Source of the DNA: Phragmitibacter flavus
GTDB lineage: Bacteria; Verrucomicrobiota; Verrucomicrobiia; Verrucomicrobiales; Verrucomicrobiaceae
DNA length: 64,000 nt
NCBI RefSeq assembly: GCF_005780165.1
Contig: NZ_VAUV01000003.1
Coordinates: 186,001 to 250,000, forward strand
Reading direction: 5' to 3'
Part shown: positions 1-7,900 of the stretch, piece after piece
Position numbering within the stretch: position 1 is the first letter of the stretch
Layout: every line of letters starts with the position of its first letter
Notes under the pieces: model-generated
Told to the model about the DNA's origin: nothing
The model's database searches: none
The model's input: the letters and a program-made list of their open reading frames with translations, nothing else
Made by a program: the position numbers and the translations under genes

Positions 1-247
1 CTTCCTCGGGAGAATTTTTCAAGCTGCGTTCCCAGGCCCCACCCACCGTGCCGGAACGCTCCAGTTCACAGATGAAACGGTAGGCCGGAGGTCGAATGCG
101 AAAGAAGCGGTTGCCCAACGAATCCTGCACCACATACCAGCGCATCCCGCGAAACCGCTGGGGAAAAATCTCCACTCCAGGTCGCAGACAAACACGACGA
201 TCCTCCACTCGATGCCAGGATTCGTCGAAGGTGGGCGGACGATTCAT
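1..247 (-). CDS. N-terminus of a putative M50/HlyD-type peptide metalloprotease-like exporter protein (partial)
   Basis: The frame opens with ATG at 247, 34 bases after the upstream adaptor gene stops, and runs off the window start after 82 codons. The visible part reads MNRPPTFDESWHRVEDRRV and then LRPGVEIFPQRFRGMRWYV followed by VQDSLGNRFFRIRPPAYRF. This pattern is the cytoplasmic head of large membrane proteins that join a zinc-protease-like M50 (site-2 protease) membrane region to a HlyD-type barrel-sandwich domain, often annotated as putative peptide zinc metalloprotease. The M50 and HlyD parts are outside the window, so the assignment rests on this head and on the operon, which holds two HlyD-type adaptors and a TolC-like protein upstream. 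The role in export or processing of a peptide is inferred. Confidence 0.6.
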   Translation of the reverse strand, partial: MNRPPTFDESWHRVEDRRVCLRPGVEIFPQRFRGMRWYVVQDSLGNRFFRIRPPAYRFICELERSGTVGGAWERSLKNSPEE

Positions 248-281
248 CACGTTTTTTCTTTTCTCTTCCTGCCAAAAATAA

Positions 282-2111
282 CTAGATCCAAAACCACAGG
301 CGCAATGCCTCCACCAGACGGTGGGTGCCAATCCACAACAATGAACGCTTCTCCGTCGCGATCTTGCAAAGTCCACTCATGCCCGGGCGCCACCATGCTT
401 GCGGTTCTCCAAGCACCTGGGCGCGCAACACAAACACCGTGCCCTCCGCCCGAACCTCTGCCACCGGCTCAAAACGATCCACTTTCACCGAATAAGATTC
501 TCCTGGTCGACTCGCAAAAGCCAGGTCGCCCTGCAGCCCTGCGGACAAATACGAAATGTCGCGTTCATCCACCTGCAGCTGCCCGAAAAGGTCTTTGATC
601 TGCACCACCTTCAACAGCAGTTCACCCGTCTGCACCGGCGACGAAAGCCTCTCGCGCAGATCCCCTTCCACGATCACTCCATCAAACGGCGCGGTCAGTT
701 CCGTCAATTGCAACCGATGCCGAATGACCGCCAGTTTTGCCTCCGCCTGACGCATCTCCGCCTGTGAAACCAACATCTGCGCCAGCTTGCCCTCGCCCTG
801 ATTGCTGCGGACTTCACGTTCGCTTTTGTTGCGCAACGCCACCGTGTCCGCCTCCTCCAACAACAACTCCGTGCGATCAAGGCGCACCAGCACATCGCCT
901 TTTTTCACGATGTCGCCGACATGAAAAGCCGCCTCATCAATAAACCCCGGAAACGGTGCTGAAATCAGCGAAGCCGCATCCGTCTTCAAGATGAACGGTG
1001 CCTTCACCTGATGATCGACATGAATGATCGCCAGTGCCACCAAAGTCACGCAAGACAACACCGCCGCCAGCTTCCAGCCGGTGTGATCCGGTCCCAGCCA
1101 GCCCGCTGCTTTGCGACGAGTCGAACGCCAGATGCGTTTGCCGATCCATCCGGTGCGCCCATGCAAACCTTGCAATCGCGGGGCCACCAAATCAGCCAGC
1201 AACCGCACCCGCTCCAGCTCGCCGATGGTCCAAACCCCTTCCTCCGCCGCGCGCTCCAGACACACCAACCCCACCACTTCCTGTTGATGCCGCAACGGCA
1301 CCGAAGCCACCGCCACCGCCTCTCGCGCCGTGGAAAATTTGCGATGCTCGCGACTCACCACCGAAGTGCCCGCCAGTTCCGGCCAGGCCACTTCGTTGTC
1401 CTGATCCGCCGCCTCCTCCATCACCTGCTGCAGGGCCAGCGCCTCCTGTGAGCCACTCGAGATCCTGCCGCCATGACTGGTGCTCGAAAGCTTCAAATCC
1501 TGACCTTCCATCCACGCAAGCGACACCCGCGAGGCCCGCATCGGTGCCGCCAATTCATTGCAAAGCCGCAACGCCGCCTCCTGAAAATGGCCGCTCTCCC
1601 CCAGCGCAAGGCCGAGATCCATGACCTGCGACAGATTGAGCAGCTTCTCTTCGCTGCGTTGCGCGTGACGACGCGATTGATAAAGATCCGCCAGCGCTCG
1701 CGCTTCTTTGGAAACCGCTTCAATCAAAAGTTCCTCTTCATCGCCGGCAATCCCCTCGGCCACCATCCATAGCGGCGGCAGTCCTTCACGAACCGGAAAA
1801 CTCATCGCCTGATAGCGTCTCCCCAACAGACCCGGCAACGGCGTGAACTCATTGTTGCGGACGTTGCGCAATTCTGCAGTCAAGCCCGACTGCCCCAGAC
1901 GTTTTGCCGCGCCCACTGGTGCCTGTGCCAACACCCGAAACTCACTTCCCGCCCCGCCGCCGACCAGCAAACAAACCGATTCCGCATCCAGACGCGCCGC
2001 CGCATAAGCACAAAGACGTCCCCAAAAAATATTCGGCTCGCCATCAAACGTCGCGAGCAATTCATACTCGGGAATCGAATTCGCAGAGGGCTCGGAAAGA
2101 TCAGGTTTCAT
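282..2111 (-). CDS. GAF-domain/HlyD fusion: membrane-anchored efflux adaptor protein
   Basis: A 609-residue protein. Residues about 20-330 are soluble and contain two GAF-like segments, the second (about 160-300) carrying VASVPLRHQQEVVGLVCLE. A single membrane segment follows at about 345-365 (WKLAAVLSCVTLVALAIIHV). Residues 370-590 form a HlyD-type periplasmic adaptor with a split lipoyl-like domain (ISAPFPGFIDEAAFHVGDIV and LTAPFDGVIVEGDLRERLSS) around a coiled-coil hairpin. The frame can begin at TTG 2129, but ATG 2111 sits 21 bases after the previous stop and gives a sensible N-terminus. A cytosolic sensor domain on a periplasmic adaptor is unusual and suggests ligand-gated or assembly-gated export. 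It lies third in the minus-strand export operon. The adaptor assignment is firm; what GAF binds is unknown. Confidence 0.75.
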   Translation of the reverse strand: MKPDLSEPSANSIPEYELLATFDGEPNIFWGRLCAYAAARLDAESVCLLVGGGAGSEFRVLAQAPVGAAKRLGQSGLTAELRNVRNNEFTPLPGLLGRRYQAMSFPVREGLPPLWMVAEGIAGDEEELLIEAVSKEARALADLYQSRRHAQRSEEKLLNLSQVMDLGLALGESGHFQEAALRLCNELAAPMRASRVSLAWMEGQDLKLSSTSHGGRISSGSQEALALQQVMEEAADQDNEVAWPELAGTSVVSREHRKFSTAREAVAVASVPLRHQQEVVGLVCLERAAEEGVWTIGELERVRLLADLVAPRLQGLHGRTGWIGKRIWRSTRRKAAGWLGPDHTGWKLAAVLSCVTLVALAIIHVDHQVKAPFILKTDAASLISAPFPGFIDEAAFHVGDIVKKGDVLVRLDRTELLLEEADTVALRNKSEREVRSNQGEGKLAQMLVSQAEMRQAEAKLAVIRHRLQLTELTAPFDGVIVEGDLRERLSSPVQTGELLLKVVQIKDLFGQLQVDERDISYLSAGLQGDLAFASRPGESYSVKVDRFEPVAEVRAEGTVFVLRAQVLGEPQAWWRPGMSGLCKIATEKRSLLWIGTHRLVEALRLWFWI

Positions 2112-2132
2112 GCTTGGGGGATGCCGCAAATA

Positions 2133-2906
2133 CTACGGGTTCACTGAAACCGTCGGAAACGGAGTCAACACGCGCAAGCCGGGACGGATCAAACCCGCCT
2201 TGTTGTCCAGCAGCAACCTCACCCGGAACAAACCGCTGCGGGCATCCACTTCAGGATCGATGAAGTTGATCTTCGCCTTCAATCCCTTCACCTCAGGCAT
2301 CTCAGGAAACTGCGCGGGGTATTCCTGACCGAGTTTCAGCAACGACAATTGTGAGGCTTCCAGATGAAACAGCAGCAAGACCTGGTCAGTGGTCATCACT
2401 TGAAGGATGGGATCATTTTCGCTGATCGACTCGCCCGACTCCTTGAACTTGCGCACCACCACTCCCGTCAATGGCGAAACGATTTCGCGTTCATTCACCT
2501 CCGCTTTGGCAATGGCGAGCTCCGCCTGCAAACGTTTCAATTCCACCTCCTTGGCCAAGGCATCGTCGCGACTCGCCACATTCTGTTGGAACAATCGTTG
2601 CGCCGCGTTGAAGTCGAACTGTGCCTTGCTGATCATCTGGTCATACCGCTCCACGGCCAGTCGCTGCTTTTCCGAAAGCAGACTCACCAACAATTGCCCC
2701 TCTTTGATACGTTCCCCTTCCTCCACCTGAATCTTGCCGATGATCTCACGGATTGAAGCACTGATCGTCACCGAGCGAAACGGCTTCACCACCCCTTCCG
2801 TCATCAGATTGACTTCCGCCTCGACGGCAAAACTCACCACCGGTGACGCCATCACTAACAGCATCGTCACACAGGCATAACTAAAACAACGACACGACTG
2901 CTTCAT
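2133..2906 (-). CDS. HlyD/AcrA-family periplasmic adaptor (membrane fusion protein)
   Basis: A 257-residue exported adaptor that would bridge an inner-membrane component and the TolC-like protein encoded just upstream. ATG 2906 starts a clear signal peptide (MKQSCRCFSYACVTMLLVMA, cut near SFA-VEA); the frame also opens at TTG 2939, but that would bury the signal. The lipoyl-like halves are VKPFRSVTISASIREIIGKI (residues about 38-57) and REIVSPLTGVVVRKFKESGE, separated by a helical hairpin of roughly 75 residues, then a beta-barrel region ending RPGLRVLTPFPTV. It is shorter than RND adaptors such as AcrA (near 400 residues), and its C-terminal membrane-proximal domain is small. It is followed within 21 bases by the GAF-HlyD gene. 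No pump gene is adjacent, so the substrate cannot be named. Confidence 0.8.
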   Translation of the reverse strand: MKQSCRCFSYACVTMLLVMASPVVSFAVEAEVNLMTEGVVKPFRSVTISASIREIIGKIQVEEGERIKEGQLLVSLLSEKQRLAVERYDQMISKAQFDFNAAQRLFQQNVASRDDALAKEVELKRLQAELAIAKAEVNEREIVSPLTGVVVRKFKESGESISENDPILQVMTTDQVLLLFHLEASQLSLLKLGQEYPAQFPEMPEVKGLKAKINFIDPEVDARSGLFRVRLLLDNKAGLIRPGLRVLTPFPTVSVNP

Positions 2907-2973
2907 TTCAAGGGGGGACCTCACTGGGGAATTTCTCAAATGGCAGATGAATCCTGGTGCCGGCCTAAATCGA

Positions 2974-4656
2974 CTACTTCTTGGATTTGGATTTTTTGGT
3001 CATGGAAGGTGCCGGACCCACCGAGGCCCCCTGGCTGCTTTCCTTCTCCATCTCTTCCACGATGATGCCCTGCTTCTCCAGCATCTCGCCCGTCACCAGC
3101 CAAAGGTCGACCTGATCCTTGTTAAGATCCGCCAAAGCCGCCAGCTCACGACTGCGCGTCTGCGAATATTCCTCCTGATATTGTAACACCTGATAACTGG
3201 TGGAGACCCCTTCCGTCAGACGCTTCACTTCACCTTCCATCGTGCGTTGGGCGACCTCGCGGCTCTTGCGCGCCGAAATCAAACGCTGCCGATCCATGTC
3301 AATCCGGCTCAACACCGTGTCCAGTTCCAACGAAATCAGCGCCTTTACCCGATCCACATCGATCATTGCCTGGGTCTCCAAATGCTGAGCCAGACGGGCT
3401 TGTGAACGCATGCGTTTCACCCCAAGCGGAACCGAAAACGTCACTCCGACGGTCCATTCCGGACCCTGACCACCCAATGCCTCATCATAAGAACTGCCCG
3501 TGCTGCCCGCCAAACCGTGAACGCCGCCGCTCGCAATCAGATCAAATCGCGGACGCGACTGGTTCTCCGCCAGCAAGGTCTGATGTTTGCGCTGATCCAC
3601 AATTTCCAACGACTGCAGCACATCATATCGCGCTGCCGAAGCCTTGCCCAACAGCTCAGCCCGCGGGGCCACCTGCACCGATTCCCTCAAATAATCCGCT
3701 GGCCGAATCCGCAGGCTCTGTCCCGCATCCGCTCCTTTTTTGAACAGCGTTTGCAACGTGTTCTGCCGTTCGATGTATTGGGTCTCCGCCAGCAGCGCAC
3801 CTTCCTTACGTGCGTAAACCGCCGCTTCCGCCACCAGCACATCATTCGGCTGCATCACTCCCTCTTCACCGCGCTTTTTGTTGTCGCTAAAAAGTTTCTC
3901 CGCCAGTTCGATGGAATCGCGCTGCACCGCCATGTTTTCATACGTGAAGATCACGTCATAATAGAGCTTCATCACGTTCCCCACCGTTGCCGCCGTGCGC
4001 GCCCGCCATTCGAGATCCGCCACACGCATGTTGGAACGGGCGATGCGCAGTTCCGCAAGGTTCGCACTGTTGCCAAAATCCCTCAACAACGGCTGGGTCA
4101 CGGTCAAACCAGTGAAGGTCTCATACTCCGGATTAAAAAGTCCCGGCGGCAGATTGCGGTTCAAACTGTTGTCCAACACCCGCAGGCTGCTGCCCAGTTC
4201 AAAGGTCGTGCCCCAAGGAATTTTCTGCACCAGGGCCACCTTAGCCACATGGTTGCGTTGCTCAAAAATGGTCGGCTCCCCGAGGATCGGCGTGGACAGA
4301 CCCGTTTGCGAAGCGATCACTTCAGGAGTCGCCGCACCACCACCCGTGGCTACAAAATCCTGGGCGTTTTGTGGCGTGTCGATGTATTGATAGGCATAAG
4401 CACCTTCCAGTTTAGGATCAAATGCCGAACGCGCGATGTTCGCCCGCTCCTGTTCAATCACCTTGTTAAGATTCTGAACCGCAATGTCGTGGTTGTTCTC
4501 CAAAGCGAGAGCAATGACCTCCTGAAGGCTCATTTTCCTCACCTCAACCTCATCCGCAACAACCCCCGTTCCAACCATTCCTATGGTGCCTAGAGCAACT
4601 AATTGAGCCAGGCAAAAATATGTTGGAACGGCACACCGGGGATTAGTAGATTTCAT
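2974..4656 (-). CDS. TolC-family outer membrane efflux protein
   Basis: A 560-residue outer-membrane channel subunit of the TolC/OEP family. ATG 4656 begins a signal peptide (MKSTNPRCAVPTYFCLAQLV, cleavage near VVA-DEV); the frame extends upstream to 4776 without a convincing N-terminus. After the signal come the long alpha-helical repeats of the family (MSLQEVIALALENNHDIAVQ near the start), two OEP repeats separated by beta segments such as FTGLTVTQPLLRDFGNSA and EWTVGVTFSVPLGVKRMRSQ, and a basic tail (KKSKSKK). It is the first gene of the minus-strand export operon; the HlyD adaptor starts 67 bases after its stop. It should form the trimeric exit duct for whatever this operon exports. Confidence 0.85.
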   Translation of the reverse strand: MKSTNPRCAVPTYFCLAQLVALGTIGMVGTGVVADEVEVRKMSLQEVIALALENNHDIAVQNLNKVIEQERANIARSAFDPKLEGAYAYQYIDTPQNAQDFVATGGGAATPEVIASQTGLSTPILGEPTIFEQRNHVAKVALVQKIPWGTTFELGSSLRVLDNSLNRNLPPGLFNPEYETFTGLTVTQPLLRDFGNSANLAELRIARSNMRVADLEWRARTAATVGNVMKLYYDVIFTYENMAVQRDSIELAEKLFSDNKKRGEEGVMQPNDVLVAEAAVYARKEGALLAETQYIERQNTLQTLFKKGADAGQSLRIRPADYLRESVQVAPRAELLGKASAARYDVLQSLEIVDQRKHQTLLAENQSRPRFDLIASGGVHGLAGSTGSSYDEALGGQGPEWTVGVTFSVPLGVKRMRSQARLAQHLETQAMIDVDRVKALISLELDTVLSRIDMDRQRLISARKSREVAQRTMEGEVKRLTEGVSTSYQVLQYQEEYSQTRSRELAALADLNKDQVDLWLVTGEMLEKQGIIVEEMEKESSQGASVGPAPSMTKKSKSKK

Positions 4657-5202
4657 AAATGCACAGAACTGATTAATTTCAGCTTCGGCTGTATGTGCAT
4701 GATGCCCAACAATTGTCGACGAATTTCCTTCGGATTTTCGATAATAAATGCATCCAACGGTCAGGCCGACATCCATGATGGCCGATCAAAATTGCAGCAA
4801 CTCACCAGCCGCCAAGGTTAAAAACCATGTCTCCAAAGCGTGGCAAACTGGAGGGCATGCTGACGACGTATAACCCCCTGTCATGACGGACAGCCTCACT
4901 GCCGGTCAACGCCTCAACCGCAAATCGCAGAATTCATCGATCGTAAAAGTTCATAGAAGACTATCCGTTGAAATTGGATGCTTGATGAGTTGACGCGCTT
5001 GTTCGTGTTGCCCGCACTAACTCCCAGCCATTCAGCAGGATTTTTTTGTGCCCGAAAATCCAAACCTATCGATGGATATCATTCGCGTCCCATTCTCTCC
5101 TTGATGGGACCAAAACGCGATTCAAAGCGATTCACATGCGACCTTTACACTTAGGGCTGCCAACCATAGGGTGATTTCCCCAAATCAAAACTTCCATTAG
5201 CC
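4657..5202. other. Intergenic region between the divergent export and stressosome operons
   Basis: About 545 bases separate the TolC-like start from the rsbR start. I see no credible gene: the open frames are short and lack starts with ribosome-binding sites. An imperfect hairpin with 7-base arms (GTCCCAT and ATGGGAC, loop of 10) lies at 5087-5110, and a T-rich run begins at 5041. Promoters for both divergent operons should lie here, but no -35/-10 pair is convincing enough to place. Confidence 0.4.
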
Positions 5203-6057
5203 ATGACCACTCTTCCTGATTTAATCGGCAAAGCAAAATCCACGATTCTTAGTGAGTGGGTCCGGCAACAAATCGAAGCGCCAGGGATGCGGTCTGACCT
5301 TATCAATGATGCGCAATTGAAAACCCAGTCGGCCGAATTTTTCCAGCAATTCCAGAAGGGACTCGAGAGCGGCGAACTGAAAAACGTCAAGGTGGCGGCT
5401 TGGGAACCGACCCTGAACCTTCTCAGCGAATTTTCCCGCCAGCGCGAGCGCATGGGCTTTTCCCCATCGGAAACGGCGCTGTTCGTCTTCTCACTGAAAG
5501 ACCCTCTCTTCGATCAATTGCGCAAAGATTTTAAGGCTGAGCCGGATCGTCTGGTGGACACGATGACGGCCATGTCGGGACTTCTCGACAAACTGGGTCT
5601 CCACACCATGGAGGTTTATCAGGTGGCGCGTGAAGACGTCATTCGTCGTCAGCAGGAGGAACTTCTCGAGCTCTCCACGCCGGTGGTCAAACTTTGGGAA
5701 GGCATCGTGGCCCTGCCCCTGATCGGCACGCTCGACAGCGCCCGCACCAGTGTGGTGATGGAATCCCTTTTGCAGCGCATCGTCGAAACAGGATCAGACA
5801 TCGCCATCATCGACATCACTGGCGTGCCGACGGTCGACACTCTGGTCGCGCAACATCTCCTCAAAACGGTGGCCGCCGCCCGGCTCATGGGTGCCGACTG
5901 CATCATCAGCGGCATCCGGCCCCAAATTGCCCAGACCATGGTGCACTTGGCCATTGATCTTAGCGCGGTAACGACCAAAGCGACCATCGCCGAGGCACTC
6001 AAGGTCGCTCTTCAACGCACTGGCCACCGATTCGTCCGGGATGCCGAGGCCAAGTAA
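5203..6057 (+). CDS. rsbR: RsbR-type stressosome scaffold protein (sensor domain plus STAS)
   Basis: A 284-residue cytosolic protein. Residues 1-145 form an all-helical N-terminal domain of the RsbR_N (globin-like) kind that is expected to sense stress. Residues 160-275 form a STAS domain. Both phosphorylation threonines of the family appear: Thr176 in PLIGTLD and Thr210 in DITGVPTVDT. They are 34 residues apart, as in Bacillus RsbRA Thr171 and Thr205. RsbR and RsbS co-assemble into the stressosome and hold the kinase RsbT until RsbT phosphorylates them. The gene heads a tight plus-strand run rsbR-rsbS-rsbT-phosphatase-kinase, with 50 bases to rsbS. The family and the phosphosites are firm; the signal sensed is unknown. 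Confidence 0.92.
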   Translation: MTTLPDLIGKAKSTILSEWVRQQIEAPGMRSDLINDAQLKTQSAEFFQQFQKGLESGELKNVKVAAWEPTLNLLSEFSRQRERMGFSPSETALFVFSLKDPLFDQLRKDFKAEPDRLVDTMTAMSGLLDKLGLHTMEVYQVAREDVIRRQQEELLELSTPVVKLWEGIVALPLIGTLDSARTSVVMESLLQRIVETGSDIAIIDITGVPTVDTLVAQHLLKTVAAARLMGADCIISGIRPQIAQTMVHLAIDLSAVTTKATIAEALKVALQRTGHRFVRDAEAK

Positions 6058-6107
6058 CTCACCGACGTTTCCTTCCGCCACCTACCTTTCCCCAACCCAC
6101 CGAATCT

Positions 6108-6464
6108 ATGCAAGACCGCATCCCGATTCTGCACATGAGCAACATCCTGCTCGTGACCATTCAAGTCGACATGCACGACCGACTGGCCTTGCAGTTGCAG
6201 GATGACTTGACCACCAAGATCTCCGACACCGGTGCAAGCGGGGTTCTCATCGACATCTCCAGCCTGGAAATGGTCGACTCATTCATTGGCAGAGTATTGG
6301 GCAACATCTCCTCAATGGCCCGAGTTCTCGATGCAAAAACCGTGGTGGTCGGTATGCAGCCCGCGGTGGCGATCACGCTCGTCGAGCTGGGGCTTTCTCT
6401 GGAAGGCGTGCTCACCGCCCTGAATGTGGAGAAGGGTATGAAACTTTTGGCAAAGGGCAGATGA
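6108..6464 (+). CDS. rsbS: RsbS-type stressosome STAS protein
   Basis: A 118-residue single STAS domain, the usual length for RsbS. The phosphorylatable serine is Ser58 in the motif SLEMVDSFIGR, equivalent to Ser59 of Bacillus RsbS. RsbS holds RsbT inside the stressosome; phosphorylation by RsbT releases it. The start MQDRIPILHMSNILLVTIQV matches the family (RIPIL, then an NILLV strand). The stop is followed after only 3 bases by the rsbT start, so the two are almost certainly translationally coupled. Confidence 0.94.
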   Translation: MQDRIPILHMSNILLVTIQVDMHDRLALQLQDDLTTKISDTGASGVLIDISSLEMVDSFIGRVLGNISSMARVLDAKTVVVGMQPAVAITLVELGLSLEGVLTALNVEKGMKLLAKGR

Positions 6465-6467
6465 ACC

Positions 6468-6872
6468 ATGCCCGTGCTTAAAAGCGAAATTCAACCCGTT
6501 CTCACGGAAAACGACATCGTTTACGTGCGGCAGAACGTTCGCAAATGGTGCCTTGAACTGAAGTGCTCTCTCGTCGATCAAACCAAGGTGGTCACGGCGG
6601 CCAGTGAGCTTGCGCGGAACCTTCTCATCTACGGCGGCGGCGGCGAAGTTCACCTTGAGCTGGTGCAGGAAGGTGTGCGCAACGGACTGCGCATTGCTTT
6701 TGTGGATGAGGGTCCGGGCATCCCGGATATCGAGCAAGCCTTGAAGGACGGATTCACCAGCGGCAAAGGCATGGGCCTCGGCCTCGGGGGTGCGCGACGG
6801 CTGGTCAACGATTTCCATATCGAGTCAGAAGTTGGAAAAGGAACCCGCATCACCATCACCAAATGGCGCTAG
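6468..6872 (+). CDS. rsbT: RsbT-type serine/threonine kinase (switch kinase of the stressosome)
   Basis: A 134-residue GHKL ATPase/kinase. The N box is SELARNLLIYGGGG, the G1 box DEGPGI and the G2/lid GKGMGLGLGGARRL, all as in RsbT and other anti-sigma-type kinases. It should phosphorylate RsbR and RsbS and then be released to activate a partner. In Bacillus the partner is the phosphatase RsbU; no rsbU is present here. The next two genes instead each carry a further RsbT-like domain, which suggests different partners. The start ATG 6468 follows the rsbS stop by 3 bases. Confidence 0.93.
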   Translation: MPVLKSEIQPVLTENDIVYVRQNVRKWCLELKCSLVDQTKVVTAASELARNLLIYGGGGEVHLELVQEGVRNGLRIAFVDEGPGIPDIEQALKDGFTSGKGMGLGLGGARRLVNDFHIESEVGKGTRITITKWR

Positions 6873-6888
6873 GCCCGCTGTTCTGACC

Positions 6889-7890
6889 ATGCCCGCAACC
6901 CTCCAACTCCCGGTGCAGGACCGATCCCAAGTGGGTGAGGCCCGACGCCTCGCTTGCGCATGGGCCGCAAAGCACGGCAGCTCCCAACAACAGCAAGGGA
7001 AACTCGCACTCATCGTATCCGAACTCGCCAACAATCTTGCCCTTCATACCACCGAAGGCGGCAAAATTCTGGTGCAGGTGCTCGTCGAAAACGATCCGAC
7101 CACCCTTGAAGTCCTCGCCTTGGACAACGGACCTGGGAGCGCCAACTTCACTGCCTTTCTTCAGGACGGATTCTCCACCACAGGCACCGCCGGAACTGGC
7201 CTGGGGGCGGTTCAACGGGGCTCCAGCCTTTTTGAAATGCACTCAAATCCTCAAACTGGCACGGCGCTTTTGAGCCAACAGGGCGAGGGACACGAGTCAA
7301 ACCATGCCCACTTCGGCATGATCAACGTGCCCATCCGTGGGGAACACGTTTGCGGAGACAGCCTTGGATACTTGGATCTTGGCGGCGGTCGACAACGGCT
7401 CATGGTGGCCGATGGACTGGGTCACGGACCTCTGGCAGCGGACGCGTCTCTCGCTGCCATCGCGACCTTTAAATCCAATCCCCATTTGGATCTTATCTCC
7501 CTGCTGCAAAAAGTTCACACCGCTTTGAAAAGCACCCGTGGTGCCGCCGTAGCCGTGGCTGAAGTCGACGCCAACACCCAGAAACTGCTCTACGCCGGCG
7601 TTGGCAATATCGCCGGATCCATCGTTCACCAAGTCGATGAATACAGCCACCTGGTCTCGATGAATGGAACTCTTGGCATGGCCTGCGGACGCATCCAACA
7701 GTTCAGTTATGCCTGGCAGCCGGAGAGCCTGTTGGTCATGACTTCTGATGGGGTCAAAAATCACTGGCGCCTCGACCGTTATCCCGGCCTCATCAATCGC
7801 CACCCCAGTCTCATCGCCGGCGTGCTTTTCCGCGACTACGCGCGAGACAATGACGATGCAACGGCCGCTGTCCTCCGATTTAGCGTGTAA
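6889..7890 (+). CDS. RsbT/RsbW-like ATPase fused to an RsbX-like SpoIIE phosphatase
   Basis: A 333-residue protein with two domains. Residues about 10-135 are a GHKL ATPase domain (IVSELANNLALHTTEGG as N box, LDNGPGS as a G1-like box, TTGTAGTGLGAVQRG as lid). Residues about 145-333 are a PP2C-type SpoIIE phosphatase (VADGLGHGPLAADAS, then YAGVGNIAGS, then MTSDGVKNHW), most like RsbX, which dephosphorylates RsbR and RsbS and resets the stressosome. ATG 6889 is chosen because it lies 16 bases after the rsbT stop and matches the start of the ATPase fold; the frame extends upstream to 6790 inside rsbT. The G1 box reads DNGPG rather than DxGxG, so nucleotide binding may be altered. The resetting role is inferred from family and position. 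Confidence 0.88.
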   Translation: MPATLQLPVQDRSQVGEARRLACAWAAKHGSSQQQQGKLALIVSELANNLALHTTEGGKILVQVLVENDPTTLEVLALDNGPGSANFTAFLQDGFSTTGTAGTGLGAVQRGSSLFEMHSNPQTGTALLSQQGEGHESNHAHFGMINVPIRGEHVCGDSLGYLDLGGGRQRLMVADGLGHGPLAADASLAAIATFKSNPHLDLISLLQKVHTALKSTRGAAVAVAEVDANTQKLLYAGVGNIAGSIVHQVDEYSHLVSMNGTLGMACGRIQQFSYAWQPESLLVMTSDGVKNHWRLDRYPGLINRHPSLIAGVLFRDYARDNDDATAAVLRFSV

Positions 7891-7900
7891 CCACTCAGTC

